A stretch of 64,000 bases of DNA from Flavobacterium sp. N1736 (GCF_025947065.1 NZ_CP109994.1:3534001-3598000), one strand, 5' to 3'. Shown: positions 17,849 through 27,412, numbered from the stretch's first letter. Notes: a model not told the origin generated them from the sequence alone. Numbers and translations are program-made.

Positions 17849-18789
17849 TGAATACCACAGATACTTCTGAATCACTTTTAAAAGAAATTGATCTTAAATT
17901 TCAAGCTATAAATCAAAAAACAGATGTTCAGCTTGAAGGTTTACTTTGGTCAAAACCAATTACTTATTGGGATTATATTCAGACTGATGCACTTTTAAAT
18001 CTACAAATTCAACGCACAACGCTTCCTGATGAAATGGTTTTTATCATGTATCATCAGGTAAACGAATTAATTTTTAAAATGATTTTATGGGAAATCGATC
18101 AAATTGCCGAAACGCAAAATATTCAGGTTGATTTTTTCGGCGAAAGATTATCAAGAATTACCCGTTATTTTGATATGCTTACGAATTCATTCAGTATCAT
18201 GGAAAACGGAATGGAGATTGATCAGTACATGAAATTCAGAAATACTTTAACTCCTGCAAGTGGTTTTCAAAGTGCACAATATCGATTAATTGAATTTGCA
18301 TCGACAGATGTTATCAATTTAACAGACCGCAGATACAAAGCAGACTTTGATGAAAACACAGATCTTGAAACCAGCTTTGAACATTTGTATTGGCAGGCTG
18401 CCGGAAAAGATTATCAAACAGGAAAAAAATCATATTTGCTTCAGGAATTTGAAAACAAATATAAAGACCAGTTTTTACGTCAAATGTCATCTTTTAAGAC
18501 AAAAAATATCTGGCAAAAATTCACTCAATTACCAGAAACAGACCAGCAAAATCCTGAATTAATTAAGGCAATGCGCCATTACGATGAAACGGTAAATATT
18601 ACCTGGGTAATGCAGCACCTTAATACTGCAAGAAAATACATACTGGAAAGCGGAAAAGGCAATGGCGAAGCTACAGGTGGAAGTGACTGGCAAAAATATA
18701 TGCATCCAAAATTTCAAAGACGCATCTTTTTTCCTAAATTGTGGACCGAAGAAGAATTGTCCAATTGGGGAAATGAAGCTACTGTTTAA
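17848..18789 (+). CDS. Tryptophan 2,3-dioxygenase family protein
   Basis: 313 residues, helical, with the TDO pattern. The N-terminal substrate/heme contact region shows TYWDYIQTDALLNLQ and DEMVFIMYHQVNELIFKMILWEID, and the C-terminal GGSDWQKYM and PKLW correspond to the TDO substrate-loop and tail motifs. TDO oxidises tryptophan to N-formylkynurenine. Being near hmgA/hppD it fits an aromatic amino acid catabolic group. The substrate-loop GTGGS of classical TDO is here ATGGS. Confidence 0.85.
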   Translation: MNTTDTSESLLKEIDLKFQAINQKTDVQLEGLLWSKPITYWDYIQTDALLNLQIQRTTLPDEMVFIMYHQVNELIFKMILWEIDQIAETQNIQVDFFGERLSRITRYFDMLTNSFSIMENGMEIDQYMKFRNTLTPASGFQSAQYRLIEFASTDVINLTDRRYKADFDENTDLETSFEHLYWQAAGKDYQTGKKSYLLQEFENKYKDQFLRQMSSFKTKNIWQKFTQLPETDQQNPELIKAMRHYDETVNITWVMQHLNTARKYILESGKGNGEATGGSDWQKYMHPKFQRRIFFPKLWTEEELSNWGNEATV

Positions 18790-18810
18790 TTTCTCAAAAA
18801 ATTTAAAAGT

Positions 18811-20031
18811 TTGAAAAAAGCATTCGTAATTATTATAGTATTATTTTCAATATTTTCATGTAATAAAACCGCTGAAAAGGTAGAAACTAAAATTAGCAAA
18901 CCAAAAACTAAAAAAGTAGAATTTGGTTTTAATTACGCTGACTTTAATGTTCTTCACGATACTATTAAAAAAGGCGATTCATTTGGATCTATTTTTCAAA
19001 GTCAGAATATTGGAGACAAAAAAGTGTATGATATTGTCGAGCAGGTAAAAGATTCTTTTGATGTTAGAACAATTCGATACAACAAACCGTATACAATTCT
19101 TCGATCTAAAAATAAAACCAACAACTTAGAAGTTTTTATTTATCAGCCTGATGCTTTAACGTATTATGTTATTGATGTTAGAGATAGTATCGCAAAGGCT
19201 TACAAAAAAGTAAAACCGGTTACTTTTAAACGTAAAATAATTGGCGGTGTTTTAAAAAGTTCGTTATCTGAAACTTTAGGAAACGAAAGTGTTGAAACAG
19301 CTCTTGCCAACAGAATTACAAAAGTATTTTCATGGTCTATTGACTTTTTTAAACTAAAAAAAGGAGATCGTTACGGATTAATTTTCACGGAACGTTTTAT
19401 AAACGGAAAAGATTATGACGGCGTTGAAGATCTTGAAGCTGCATTTTTTGAATATAAAGGAAAAATTATTTATGCTTTTCCTTTTGAAAAAGATACACTT
19501 TCAGGAAAAATAGAATATTATGATGACGAAGGAAAAACGCTGAAAAACTTCTTCTTAAAAACTCCAATCAAATTTAGCAGAATCACTTCACGATTTACGA
19601 TGAACAGATTTCATCCGGTGCAACATACCTGGAAAGCACACAAAGGAACAGATTATGCTGCTCCAACCGGAACGCCAATTTCTACAACTGCATCAGGAGT
19701 TGTTGAAGCCACTGGTTATACGGCAGGAAACGGAAACTTTGTAAAAGTAAAACACAACGCCACCTACTCTACTCAATATTTACACATGTCGCGAATTTTA
19801 GTAAAACGCGGACAACGTGTTACACAAGGACAAAAAATAGGATTGGTTGGAAGTACAGGTTTAGCTTCCGGTCCACACGTTTGTTATCGTTTCTGGAAAA
19901 ACGGAGTTCAGGTTGATGCGCTTCGACTGAATCTTCCAACGGGAGAATCTTTAACAGGAAATGACAAAACTCGTTTCTTAAAACAAATGGAACCTTTAAA
20001 AAGAGAATTGGATAGTATTGGGAATTTATAA
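18811..20031 (+). CDS. M23-family peptidase-like lipoprotein
   Basis: 406 residues from a TTG start at 18811, chosen because the lipoprotein signal (KKAFVIIIVLFSIFSCN, lipobox FSC) starts exactly there. The N-terminal domains resemble the OapA/LysM-like part of Bacteroidota M23 proteins. The C-terminal LytM domain has HKGTDYAAPTG (His and Asp zinc ligands, His-x3-Asp). In the second motif the usual HxH reads GPHVCYRF, so the last zinc-ligand His is Cys. It may still bind zinc or may be a degenerate regulator. It lies 21 bp after the TDO gene. Confidence 0.82.
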   Translation: MKKAFVIIIVLFSIFSCNKTAEKVETKISKPKTKKVEFGFNYADFNVLHDTIKKGDSFGSIFQSQNIGDKKVYDIVEQVKDSFDVRTIRYNKPYTILRSKNKTNNLEVFIYQPDALTYYVIDVRDSIAKAYKKVKPVTFKRKIIGGVLKSSLSETLGNESVETALANRITKVFSWSIDFFKLKKGDRYGLIFTERFINGKDYDGVEDLEAAFFEYKGKIIYAFPFEKDTLSGKIEYYDDEGKTLKNFFLKTPIKFSRITSRFTMNRFHPVQHTWKAHKGTDYAAPTGTPISTTASGVVEATGYTAGNGNFVKVKHNATYSTQYLHMSRILVKRGQRVTQGQKIGLVGSTGLASGPHVCYRFWKNGVQVDALRLNLPTGESLTGNDKTRFLKQMEPLKRELDSIGNL

Positions 20032-20053
20032 AAAAACAAGAGATAAAAATGCA

Positions 20054-20061
20054 TATATTTG
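20054..20061 (+). promoter_or_regulatory. -7 element TATATTTG for the two small ORFs
   Basis: An exact TAnnTTTG match 41 bp ahead of the ATG at 20102. No convincing -33 was seen. Confidence 0.5.
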
Positions 20062-20101
20062 TAGCTGAATTTGTACATTTTTTTTTAAAACTTAAAAACT
20101 C

Positions 20102-20260
20102 ATGGCAACTACAATTAAAATTACTCCCGTAGTAAAAGGTAAAGAATCAGAAAGATTCAATGCTGCTATATCTACAAGTAAAACAAACAAAATTTCAGAA
20201 GAAAAAAAAGCTAAGATGTTTTCTTTAGTGGACAAAGTTTTGTCTAAAAAAGAATCATAA
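20102..20260 (+). CDS. Small hypothetical protein (52 aa)
   Basis: 52 residues starting MATTIKITPVVKGKE and ending VDKVLSKKES, rich in Lys and Ser. It has a promoter-like box upstream. Its stop abuts the ATG of the next small ORF (TAAATG), suggesting a two-gene unit. No family is recognised. It could be the N-terminal partner of a degenerate toxin-antitoxin or a separate small protein. Confidence 0.55.
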   Translation: MATTIKITPVVKGKESERFNAAISTSKTNKISEEKKAKMFSLVDKVLSKKES

Positions 20261-20413
20261 ATGAATCTCTTCGATGGTTTAAATTTGGCAAAACAAAAAA
20301 AAGAAATAATCGCACTTAAAAAAGCAATTAATGAAGGTTTTAAACGTGGAATTGCTAAAAATTTCAATTCAAAAGAACATCTTGCATCTTTAAAAGCAAA
20401 AAGAATAAAATAA
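20261..20413 (+). CDS. Small ParD-tail-like protein (50 aa)
   Basis: 50 residues starting MNLFDGLNLAKQKKE. The pattern IALKKAINEGFKRGIAKNF followed by LASLKAKR resembles the C-terminal half of ParD antitoxins (LxALxxAIxEGxxSGxxxxFd...fLxxxxAR), the part that wraps ParE. The N-terminal ribbon-helix-helix DNA-binding domain is missing, and no ParE-like ORF lies next to it. It may be an antitoxin remnant, an orphan anti-toxin peptide, or coincidence. The convergent AraC gene ends immediately after it. Confidence 0.5.
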   Translation: MNLFDGLNLAKQKKEIIALKKAINEGFKRGIAKNFNSKEHLASLKAKRIK

Positions 20414-21259
20414 TCATTTACAAAACTTCTTCCTAAACTCAGAAGGATTCATTCCTTTATGTTTTCTGAAAACTTTATTTAAATGACTTTCGTCAGAAAA
20501 ATGGAGTTCATCTGCAATTTCATTTATTCGCATATCACTGTTTAAAAGTCGGGCTTCGATTAATCTTAATTTATAGTTTGCAATATAATCGTGTAATGTT
20601 TCTCCGGTTTGTTTCTTAAAATACTTGCCGAGATAATTTAGTGAAATATTAAAATGTTCACTAATGAGATTTGCTTTTAATTGCTTTGGATTATAAATAT
20701 TTTCCTGAATATAATGCAGTATTTCCAGCACTGTTTCGCCAGTACTTTCTTTAATATTCTTTGGCAATTTTAAAGCAATATTTCTCGCCACAATTGTAAT
20801 AATAGCATTTACAATTTGTTCCGTTATCTTTTGATGATAAATTTGCTGATTCGTTTGTTCATTTATTATACTTTCAATAAGTGAAGCGATCAATGGTTTG
20901 TCAACTTGATTTTTCAAAATACATCCGGGACGATGACTTGCATTTTGAAGAATATATTCCATACGCTGCACGGTTTCCTGCATTCCGTTTTGAGGATTTG
21001 TTTTAATGTAATATTCATTAAAACGAAGAAAAAAGAATTTGGTTGGCGTTAAAACTTCAAACGAATGTATGTCTTGCGGCGTAACAAGAAATAAATTTCC
21101 TGCCTGATAATGAAACTGATTATTGTTGATAATCTGAATTCCTGTTCCGCTGACAACATATATTAATTCAAAAAAATTATTCTTCCGCGTTGTTTTCGGA
21201 AACTGTTCAAGTTCTCTAACATCAACTTCAAAAGGAAGATATAAGTTTTTGTTTGTCAT
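20414..21259 (-). CDS. AraC family transcriptional regulator
   Basis: 281 residues from the ATG at 21259 (a TTG at 21286 would add nine residues). The N-terminal cupin-like sensor (about 1-140, with FHYQAGNLFLVTPQDIHSFEV) is followed by two helix-turn-helix motifs in the C-terminal 100 residues (HFNISLNYLGKYFKKQTG and DELHFSDESHLNKVFRKHKGMNPSEFRKKF). It is divergent from the SDR gene at 21355, and two direct TACAATTTT repeats lie between them. It most likely controls that gene and the lipocalin-like gene behind it. Confidence 0.9.
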   Translation of the reverse strand: MTNKNLYLPFEVDVRELEQFPKTTRKNNFFELIYVVSGTGIQIINNNQFHYQAGNLFLVTPQDIHSFEVLTPTKFFFLRFNEYYIKTNPQNGMQETVQRMEYILQNASHRPGCILKNQVDKPLIASLIESIINEQTNQQIYHQKITEQIVNAIITIVARNIALKLPKNIKESTGETVLEILHYIQENIYNPKQLKANLISEHFNISLNYLGKYFKKQTGETLHDYIANYKLRLIEARLLNSDMRINEIADELHFSDESHLNKVFRKHKGMNPSEFRKKFCK

Positions 21260-21269
21260 TGTGCTAAAA

Positions 21270-21299
21270 TACAATTTTAGTACCAATTAGTACAATTTT
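21270..21299 (+). promoter_or_regulatory. Direct repeats TACAATTTT, 21 bp apart (candidate AraC site)
   Basis: TACAATTTT at 21270-21278 and 21291-21299, exactly 21 bp start to start (two helical turns). They lie between the AraC gene and the TAATTTTG box of the SDR gene. A TAGTAC direct repeat (21279-21284 and 21288-21293) overlaps them. This is the usual geometry of an AraC-family operator. Confidence 0.5.
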
Positions 21300-21317
21300 C
21301 CACGAAAGGTAACCCGC

Positions 21318-21325
21318 TAATTTTG
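21318..21325 (+). promoter_or_regulatory. -7 element TAATTTTG of the SDR gene
   Basis: Matches TAnnTTTG, 30 bp ahead of the ATG at 21355. There is no -33 TTTG, which fits an activator-dependent promoter with the AraC-like repeats just upstream. Confidence 0.55.
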
Positions 21326-21354
21326 TCTTAGATAACAAATTAAAAACTACAAAA

Positions 21355-21915
21355 ATGAAAATACTTTTAATTGGAGCAAATGGCGAAATTGGGAAAATAC
21401 TAAAACCTGAATTTGCCAAAAATCATGAAATTATTTCCGCCGGAAGAACGAGCGGAGATTACAATGTAAATATTGCCGACAGAAATTCTATTGAGAAATT
21501 GTTTGAGCAAATTGGAAACATTGACGCCTGTATTTGTGTTGCTGGAGATTGTTACACGGGAGATTTACTTTCGCTTGACGAAGAAAAATTAAACATTGGA
21601 ATTCAAAACAAATTATTGGCGCAGATAAATCTCGTTTTAATCGGACAAAAATTTCTAAATGAAAATGGGTCTTTCACTTTAACATCGGGAAAAATGGGAG
21701 ACAAACCGGTAAAAAACAATTCGGCGAAAGCAATCGTAAATGGCGGAATCAACAGTTTTGTTCTTGCAGCATCTCTGGAACTGGAAAGAGGAATTCGAAT
21801 TAACGCCATAAGTCCGGCGAAAGTTGCAGACATTCCAATTCAAGAATTAACCAATGCTTATTTAAAAAGTGTTGAAAGTTCAATAAACGGAGAAATTATC
21901 AAAGTAAACTATTAA
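21355..21915 (+). CDS. Short-chain dehydrogenase-like protein lacking the YxxxK Tyr
   Basis: 186 residues with a Rossmann fold: MKILLIGANGEIGKIL (nucleotide-binding Gly motif) and RINAISPAKV near the C-terminus. It is a short SDR type. The catalytic Ser is present in LTSGKMGDKPV, but the position of the YxxxK Tyr reads KNNSAKAIVNGG, without Tyr. This is seen in a small SDR subgroup (short-chain dehydrogenase PRK07578-type) and its activity is uncertain. It probably forms a transcript with the lipocalin-like gene 10 bp downstream, under the divergent AraC regulator. Confidence 0.8.
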   Translation: MKILLIGANGEIGKILKPEFAKNHEIISAGRTSGDYNVNIADRNSIEKLFEQIGNIDACICVAGDCYTGDLLSLDEEKLNIGIQNKLLAQINLVLIGQKFLNENGSFTLTSGKMGDKPVKNNSAKAIVNGGINSFVLAASLELERGIRINAISPAKVADIPIQELTNAYLKSVESSINGEIIKVNY

Positions 21916-21925
21916 ATATTCTACC

Positions 21926-22417
21926 ATGAAAAAACTAAAGATAATCGCAATACTGCTATTAATTACTCATTTTGCTTTTGCACAAAAAGTCGAAAAAACA
22001 CTATTAGGTTCCTGGAAATTGATTTCTGTTGAAAACACAAATGCTGATGGTGAAAAAACATTTCCGTACGGAATGAATCCGAAAGGCACATTGTTTTTTG
22101 ATAATAAAGGAAATTATGCCATTCAGATTTATAAGAATGAAAGAGCCAAAATGGTTTCGGGCGATAAGAACAAATGCACGCCCGAAGAAAATGCTGCTAT
22201 TGTACAAGGAAGCAATTCACATTTTGGGAAATATGAAATTGATAGTCTTTCGAAAACCATTCTTTTTAAGATAGAAACAGCTTCATTTCCAAATTGGGAA
22301 GAGACGGAACAAAAACGATCTTATGATTACAAAAACAATGAACTGGAATATATTGTGGTGAACACGACACAGGGCGGAAAATCTGTTACGGCAAAAGTCA
22401 TTTGGAGAAAGCTTTGA
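21926..22417 (+). CDS. Lipocalin-like domain protein, exported
   Basis: 163 residues with a signal peptide (MKKLKIIAILLLITHFAFAQ) and a lipocalin-like beta barrel (PF13924 pattern: LLGSWKLISVE at the start, GTLFFDNKGNYAIQIY, FGKYEID near the middle). Ligand unknown. It may bind a small hydrophobic product related to the upstream dehydrogenase. Cotranscribed with it by spacing. Confidence 0.75.
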   Translation: MKKLKIIAILLLITHFAFAQKVEKTLLGSWKLISVENTNADGEKTFPYGMNPKGTLFFDNKGNYAIQIYKNERAKMVSGDKNKCTPEENAAIVQGSNSHFGKYEIDSLSKTILFKIETASFPNWEETEQKRSYDYKNNELEYIVVNTTQGGKSVTAKVIWRKL

Positions 22418-22499
22418 CGCCAATTATAATTCACAAAAACGTTTTCGCAACTAATTGTTATATAATTATGAAGCTTAAAGCTATTAAAAGTAATTTCAG

Positions 22500-22507
22500 T
22501 ATTTTTG
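22500..22507 (+). promoter_or_regulatory. -7 element TATTTTTG of pgi
   Basis: Matches TAnnTTTG, 36 bp ahead of the pgi ATG. The -33 position has no TTTG. Confidence 0.45.
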
Positions 22508-22542
22508 TGTTTCAATAAACAAACTTCAATACAAACAAAAAA

Positions 22543-24186
22543 ATGGCTTTAAACACTACAAACCCAACCGGGACTGAAGCGTGGAAAAATCTGCAAAACC
22601 ACTATAACGCAATTCACGAAACTACGATACAAGAATTATTTCAGCAGGATAATGCCCGCGTTGAGAAATTCAATTTACAATGGAATGATTTTTTAGTTGA
22701 TTATTCTAAAAACAATATTAGTCAGGAAACTATTTCGCTTTTATTAGAATTGGCGAATTCAATTGGCTTAAAAAATGCAATCGCTGACTATTTTGGCGGA
22801 GCAATTATCAACCAAACAGAGAACAGAGCGGTTTTACATACGGCTTTGCGCGCACCGGAATCGGCAGTTATTAAAGTTGATGGCGAAAATGTAATTCCGG
22901 AAGTTTATGAGGTAAAAAATAAAATCAAGAAATTTACAAGCGAAGTTATTTCGGGAGAAAGAAAAGGTTTTACCGGAAAAACATTTACTGATATTGTCAA
23001 TATTGGTATTGGAGGTTCAGATCTTGGTCCGGTTATGGCGGTTGAAGCTTTACAATTTTACAAAAATCATTTAAATGTTCACTTTGTTTCCAATGTTGAT
23101 GGCGATCACGTAAATGAAGTAATCAAAAAACTGAATCCTGAAACGACTTTATTTTTAATTGTTTCTAAAACTTTTACAACTCAGGAAACACTATCAAATT
23201 CTGAAACTATAAAAGAGTGGTTTTTAAAATCGGCTTCGAAAGAAGATATTGCGAAACATTTTGTGGCTGTTTCGACAAACATTCAAAAAGTAACTGAATT
23301 TGGAATTAATCCTGACAATGTTTTCCCAATGTGGGATTGGGTTGGAGGAAGATTTTCTTTATGGAGCGCTGTTGGTTTAAGCATTGCTTTGGCAATTGGT
23401 TTTGATAATTATAATGATTTATTGAAAGGTGCCAATGAAATGGACGAGCATTTTAAAACGTCAGAATTTGATGAAAACATTCCTGTAATTTTAGCTTTGT
23501 TAAGCGTTTGGTACAACAATTTCTTTGGTGCCGAAAGTGAAGCTTTGATTCCGTACACACAATATTTACAAAAATTAGCTCCGTATTTGCAACAGGCGAC
23601 GATGGAAAGCAACGGTAAAAGTGTTGGCCGTGACGGAAAACCGGTTAACTATCAAACGGGAACTATTATTTGGGGTGAACCGGGAACAAATTCGCAACAT
23701 GCTTTTTTCCAATTGATTCATCAGGGAACAAAATTGATTCCGACTGATTTTATTGGATTCGTAAAACCTTTATATGGAAACGAAGATCATCATGACAAAT
23801 TGATGTCGAACTTTTTTGCTCAAACCGAAGCTTTAATGAACGGAAAAACAGGAGCACAAGTTCAGGCAGAATTTGACAAACAAGGACTTTCTGCAGAAAA
23901 AGCTTCTTACTTATTGCCTTTTAAGGTTTTCACCGGAAACAAACCAACGAATACAATCCTAATCCAAAAGTTAACGCCTAAATCTCTAGGTTCATTAATT
24001 GCTTTATACGAACATAAGATTTTTGTTCAGGGAATTATCTGGAATATATTTAGTTATGATCAATGGGGAGTAGAATTAGGAAAACAATTGGCAAATTCTA
24101 TTTTAGAGGAGATAAATACTAAAACAGTAAAAACTCACGATAGCTCAACATCCTTTTTATTGACTCATTTTTTGAGAAATAAATAA
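22543..24186 (+). CDS. pgi: Glucose-6-phosphate isomerase
   Basis: 547 residues, the normal long-form length. It interconverts glucose-6-P and fructose-6-P in the cytosol. Signatures are present: [10 protein letters not shown] near 150, SKTFTTQET near 208, [14 protein letters not shown] near 266, [16 protein letters not shown] near 380 with the active-site His, and the C-terminal active-site Lys region ([11 protein letters not shown] and [10 protein letters not shown]). A strong terminator follows at 24211, and the gene stands alone. Confidence 0.97.
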   Translation: MALNTTNPTGTEAWKNLQNHYNAIHETTIQELFQQDNARVEKFNLQWNDFLVDYSKNNISQETISLLLELANSIGLKNAIADYFGGAIINQTENRAVLHTALRAPESAVIKVDGENVIPEVYEVKNKIKKFTSEVISGERKGFTGKTFTDIVNIGIGGSDLGPVMAVEALQFYKNHLNVHFVSNVDGDHVNEVIKKLNPETTLFLIVSKTFTTQETLSNSETIKEWFLKSASKEDIAKHFVAVSTNIQKVTEFGINPDNVFPMWDWVGGRFSLWSAVGLSIALAIGFDNYNDLLKGANEMDEHFKTSEFDENIPVILALLSVWYNNFFGAESEALIPYTQYLQKLAPYLQQATMESNGKSVGRDGKPVNYQTGTIIWGEPGTNSQHAFFQLIHQGTKLIPTDFIGFVKPLYGNEDHHDKLMSNFFAQTEALMNGKTGAQVQAEFDKQGLSAEKASYLLPFKVFTGNKPTNTILIQKLTPKSLGSLIALYEHKIFVQGIIWNIFSYDQWGVELGKQLANSILEEINTKTVKTHDSSTSFLLTHFLRNK

Positions 24187-24210
24187 TTTAAAAATTAGCT
24201 AACAATTTGA

Positions 24211-24245
24211 AACGCCTTGATTTAACATAAATTAAGGCGTTTTTT
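24211..24245 (+). terminator. Intrinsic terminator after pgi
   Basis: AACGCCTT (24211-24218) pairs with AAGGCGTT (24234-24241), followed by a T run. Confidence 0.85.
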
Positions 24246-24499
24246 CGTATAAACTTCTTTTTTTAACAAATAAAACAGCTTTTTTTGAAAGTTAAACACT
24301 ACAACACCATTTGAATTATTATCATTTTAACAAAAATGCAGGCATTAAATTCAAGAAAACATGATTTAATGTAATGCAAAAAGAAAAAAACATTTTAATA
24401 CGCAAGAGATTAAACAAAACTTTCTTTTCTTAACATTTTGATAACATTATCCGATTTTATTGTTATAATTTTGCCAAAAACAATAAACTAAATAAACAA
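24246..24499 (+). promoter_or_regulatory. Upstream region of the TonB receptor gene, -7 box at 24466
   Basis: About 250 bp of very AT-rich sequence without an ORF. TAATTTTG at 24466-24473 matches the -7 consensus, and TTTG at 24437-24440 is 25 bp further up, a longer spacer than usual. No operator or riboswitch was recognised. Confidence 0.5.
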
Positions 24500-27328
24500 A
24501 TGAAGACAATGAAAAATTGGTTACTCACGGGACTATTGTTCATGATAGTTTCAACCGCATTTTCTCAAGGCAAAATTACCGGTACTATTACCGATGGTGC
24601 CCTTTCTTTACCTGGCGCTAACGCTGTAGTAAAAGGATCAACAAGCGCTGGCACGAGCGATTTTGATGGTAAATTTACTATTACAACTTCAGCTACTTCA
24701 GGAGAAATTGTTGTTTCTTATCTTGGATATGAAACAAAAACAATTTCATTTACTGTTGCAAATGGAGCAACAACAAATTTAGGCGAAATCGTTTTGAAAT
24801 CTAATTCAAACGAATTGAGCGAAATTGTTGTTAAAAGTAGCACTGTAGATATTGCAAAAGACAGAAAAACTCCTGTTGCTGTTTCTACTATTAGAGCTGC
24901 CGAAATTCAAGAAAAATTAGGTTCTCAGGAATTCCCTGAAATCCTTAAAAATACACCTTCAGTATACGCTACTAAGTCTGGTGGTGGATTTGGAGACTCA
25001 AGAATCAACATTCGTGGTTTTGACCAAAAAAACATTGCCGTTATGATCAACGGTATGCCGGTTAATGATATGGAAGGTGGAACTGTTTACTGGAGTAACT
25101 GGGCTGGTCTTTCAGATGTAACTTCTGCTATGCAGGTACAAAGAGGTTTAGGATCTTCAAAATTAGCAATTGCTTCTGTTGGGGGTACAATCAACATCTT
25201 AACTAAAGCTTCTGATTTAAAACAAGGTGGATCTGTTGCTACTTCATTTGGTAATGACAACTATATTAAATCACAAGTTTCTTACAACACAGGAAGATTA
25301 AGCAATGGTTTATCTGCATCTATTTTATACAGCCACACTCAAGGTGATGGTTATATTGATGGAACTGCGTTTAACGGAGACAATTACTATATTGGTCTTG
25401 GTTATTCTACTAAAGATGACAAACACCAATTTCAATTTACATTTACAGGTGCGCCACAATGGCACGATCAAAGATCTACTTTCATCACACTTGCTACGTA
25501 CCAAAAATACGGATCTCTTACTGACCCAAATACAAAATACAACTCTGATTGGGGTCATTTAAATGGAGAAGATTTCAACATGAAAAGAAACTACTACCAC
25601 AAACCTGTAGCTTCTCTTAACTGGGATTATAAAATCAACGAAACTTCAAAATTATCTACTATTCTTTACGCTTCTTTCGGACGTGGAGGTGGAGCAACAG
25701 GAGCTGGTGCGATTCAAGGAAACAACTATGTTAGTGCAGGTTTAAGAACAGCTGACGGATTAGTTGATTATGACAAAATCGTTGCTTACAACTCTGGACA
25801 ACCTATACAATTAGCTGGTTCTGCTACGACATTAACACGTACACCAATTGCAAATGGCGAATACCAAAATAGTTCTGCAACAACTGGAACTGGTGCTGGT
25901 ATCTCTCAAATCTCATCAATCAACTCTCATAACTGGTATGGTGGTATTGTGAATTTTGACAAAAAATTCGGTGAGCACTTTACTTTAGATCTTGGTATCG
26001 ATGTTAGAGGATACAAAGGTATTCACTACCAAAACATCAACAATCTTTTAGGTGGAGACAGCTATAATGCAAATTATATCGCAACTGGTTCTACAAGTAA
26101 TGATATCAACAATCAAACCAGAACCTTATACCAAACTTATTCTACATACCCTTCTTGGAATCCTTTCAAAAGTGTAGATGGTGAGCAAAAAATTAACTTC
26201 TACAATGATGGTGTTGTAAACTGGTATGGTGGATTTACTCAATTAGAGTACACTAACGACAGATTAACTGTATTTGTTCAGGGAGCAGTTTCTAATCAAG
26301 GTTTCAAAAGAGTAGATTATTTTAAATATTTATCTACAGACGCTTTATCTAAAACAGGTTTTGAAAACATTCTTGGAGGAAACGTAAAAGGTGGAGCTAA
26401 CTTTAACATTAATGAACACCACAACGTATTCTTTAATACAGGATATTATTCAAAACAACCATTCTTTAATGCAGTTTATCCAAACAACGCTTCTTTAGTA
26501 AATGGTAACTTAACAAATGAGAAAATCTTTGGTTTAGAAGCTGGTTACGGTTTCCGTTCTGGAATTTTCAATGCAAATGTGAACTTATACCGTACTTCTT
26601 GGAAAGACAGATACCAAAGATCTACTGACGGTGATGCAACAAACCCTGGAGGTTACTATGATTTCTCTGGAATTACTGAAATTCACTCAGGAATTGAATT
26701 TGAAGGAACTGCAAGAATTATGCAAAAACTTAAAATTAATGCAATGTTCTCTATTGGAGACTGGAAATATAGCGGAACAAGTACAAGTAACCGTTATGAT
26801 GCATCAAACAACCCTATTGGAGGTGGTAAACCATCAACTCTTTATTTAGATGGAGTAAAAGTAGGTGATGCTGCTCAAACAACTGCTTCATTAGGTGCAA
26901 CATACGAAATATTAACTCGTTTTAATATTGACGCAAATTACAACTATAATGACAAATTATACTCGTCTATTACTCCAGGAAACTTTACTGATCCAAACAA
27001 TAAAGGTTCATTAGAATTACCTTCTTACGGTTTATTTGACGCAGGTCTTTCATACAAATTATTAGTTGGTAAAACTAAAAGCAATTCTGTAAACTTCAGA
27101 TTAAATGTAAATAACGTTTTTGATAAAACTTATATCGCTGAAGGTAAAACAAACATCTTTGCTGATGACGTTAAAACAGCTGCAATTCCAGCAACTCCAA
27201 CAACTCCAGCAGTTCCAGCTGTAACTTATGCACAAGCAGGAGCGCTTTACCAAGGTATTGCAACTAATAACCAGGTATACTTCGGATTTGGAAGAACTTG
27301 GAACTTTAGCTTACGTTATGATTTCTAA
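24500..27328 (+). CDS. TonB-dependent outer-membrane receptor with carboxypeptidase-like domain
   Basis: 942 residues. A signal peptide (ends STAFSQ) is followed by a carboxypeptidase-D regulatory-like domain (about 24-100, GKITGTITDGALSLPGANAVVKGS), a plug domain (about 118-235, INIRGFDQKNIAVMINGMPVNDMEGGTVYW), and a large 22-strand-type barrel ending in a C-terminal aromatic residue (YDF). It is not a SusC type by length and has no SusD partner. The short segment AAIPATPTTPAVPAV near the end is a Pro/Ala-rich loop. The nearby gene content does not show its substrate. Codon use is rich in common codons, as for a highly expressed gene. Confidence 0.92.
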   Translation: MKTMKNWLLTGLLFMIVSTAFSQGKITGTITDGALSLPGANAVVKGSTSAGTSDFDGKFTITTSATSGEIVVSYLGYETKTISFTVANGATTNLGEIVLKSNSNELSEIVVKSSTVDIAKDRKTPVAVSTIRAAEIQEKLGSQEFPEILKNTPSVYATKSGGGFGDSRINIRGFDQKNIAVMINGMPVNDMEGGTVYWSNWAGLSDVTSAMQVQRGLGSSKLAIASVGGTINILTKASDLKQGGSVATSFGNDNYIKSQVSYNTGRLSNGLSASILYSHTQGDGYIDGTAFNGDNYYIGLGYSTKDDKHQFQFTFTGAPQWHDQRSTFITLATYQKYGSLTDPNTKYNSDWGHLNGEDFNMKRNYYHKPVASLNWDYKINETSKLSTILYASFGRGGGATGAGAIQGNNYVSAGLRTADGLVDYDKIVAYNSGQPIQLAGSATTLTRTPIANGEYQNSSATTGTGAGISQISSINSHNWYGGIVNFDKKFGEHFTLDLGIDVRGYKGIHYQNINNLLGGDSYNANYIATGSTSNDINNQTRTLYQTYSTYPSWNPFKSVDGEQKINFYNDGVVNWYGGFTQLEYTNDRLTVFVQGAVSNQGFKRVDYFKYLSTDALSKTGFENILGGNVKGGANFNINEHHNVFFNTGYYSKQPFFNAVYPNNASLVNGNLTNEKIFGLEAGYGFRSGIFNANVNLYRTSWKDRYQRSTDGDATNPGGYYDFSGITEIHSGIEFEGTARIMQKLKINAMFSIGDWKYSGTSTSNRYDASNNPIGGGKPSTLYLDGVKVGDAAQTTASLGATYEILTRFNIDANYNYNDKLYSSITPGNFTDPNNKGSLELPSYGLFDAGLSYKLLVGKTKSNSVNFRLNVNNVFDKTYIAEGKTNIFADDVKTAAIPATPTTPAVPAVTYAQAGALYQGIATNNQVYFGFGRTWNFSLRYDF

Positions 27329-27353
27329 TATTTAGAATCTAAATAAATATCAT

Positions 27354-27390
27354 AAACGGCATTGACTTTTAAGTTCAATGCCGTTTTTTT
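27354..27390 (+). terminator. Intrinsic terminator after the TonB receptor
   Basis: Stem AAACGGCATTGA (27354-27365) / TCAATGCCGTTT (27375-27386), then a T run. Confidence 0.9.
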
Positions 27391-27404
27391 ATACCCTTTT
27401 TTGT

Positions 27405-27412
27405 TATATTTG
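27405..27412 (+). promoter_or_regulatory. -7 element TATATTTG
   Basis: Exact TAnnTTTG match 22 bp ahead of the ATG at 27434. It supports that start over the TTG inside the terminator at 27362. Confidence 0.5.
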
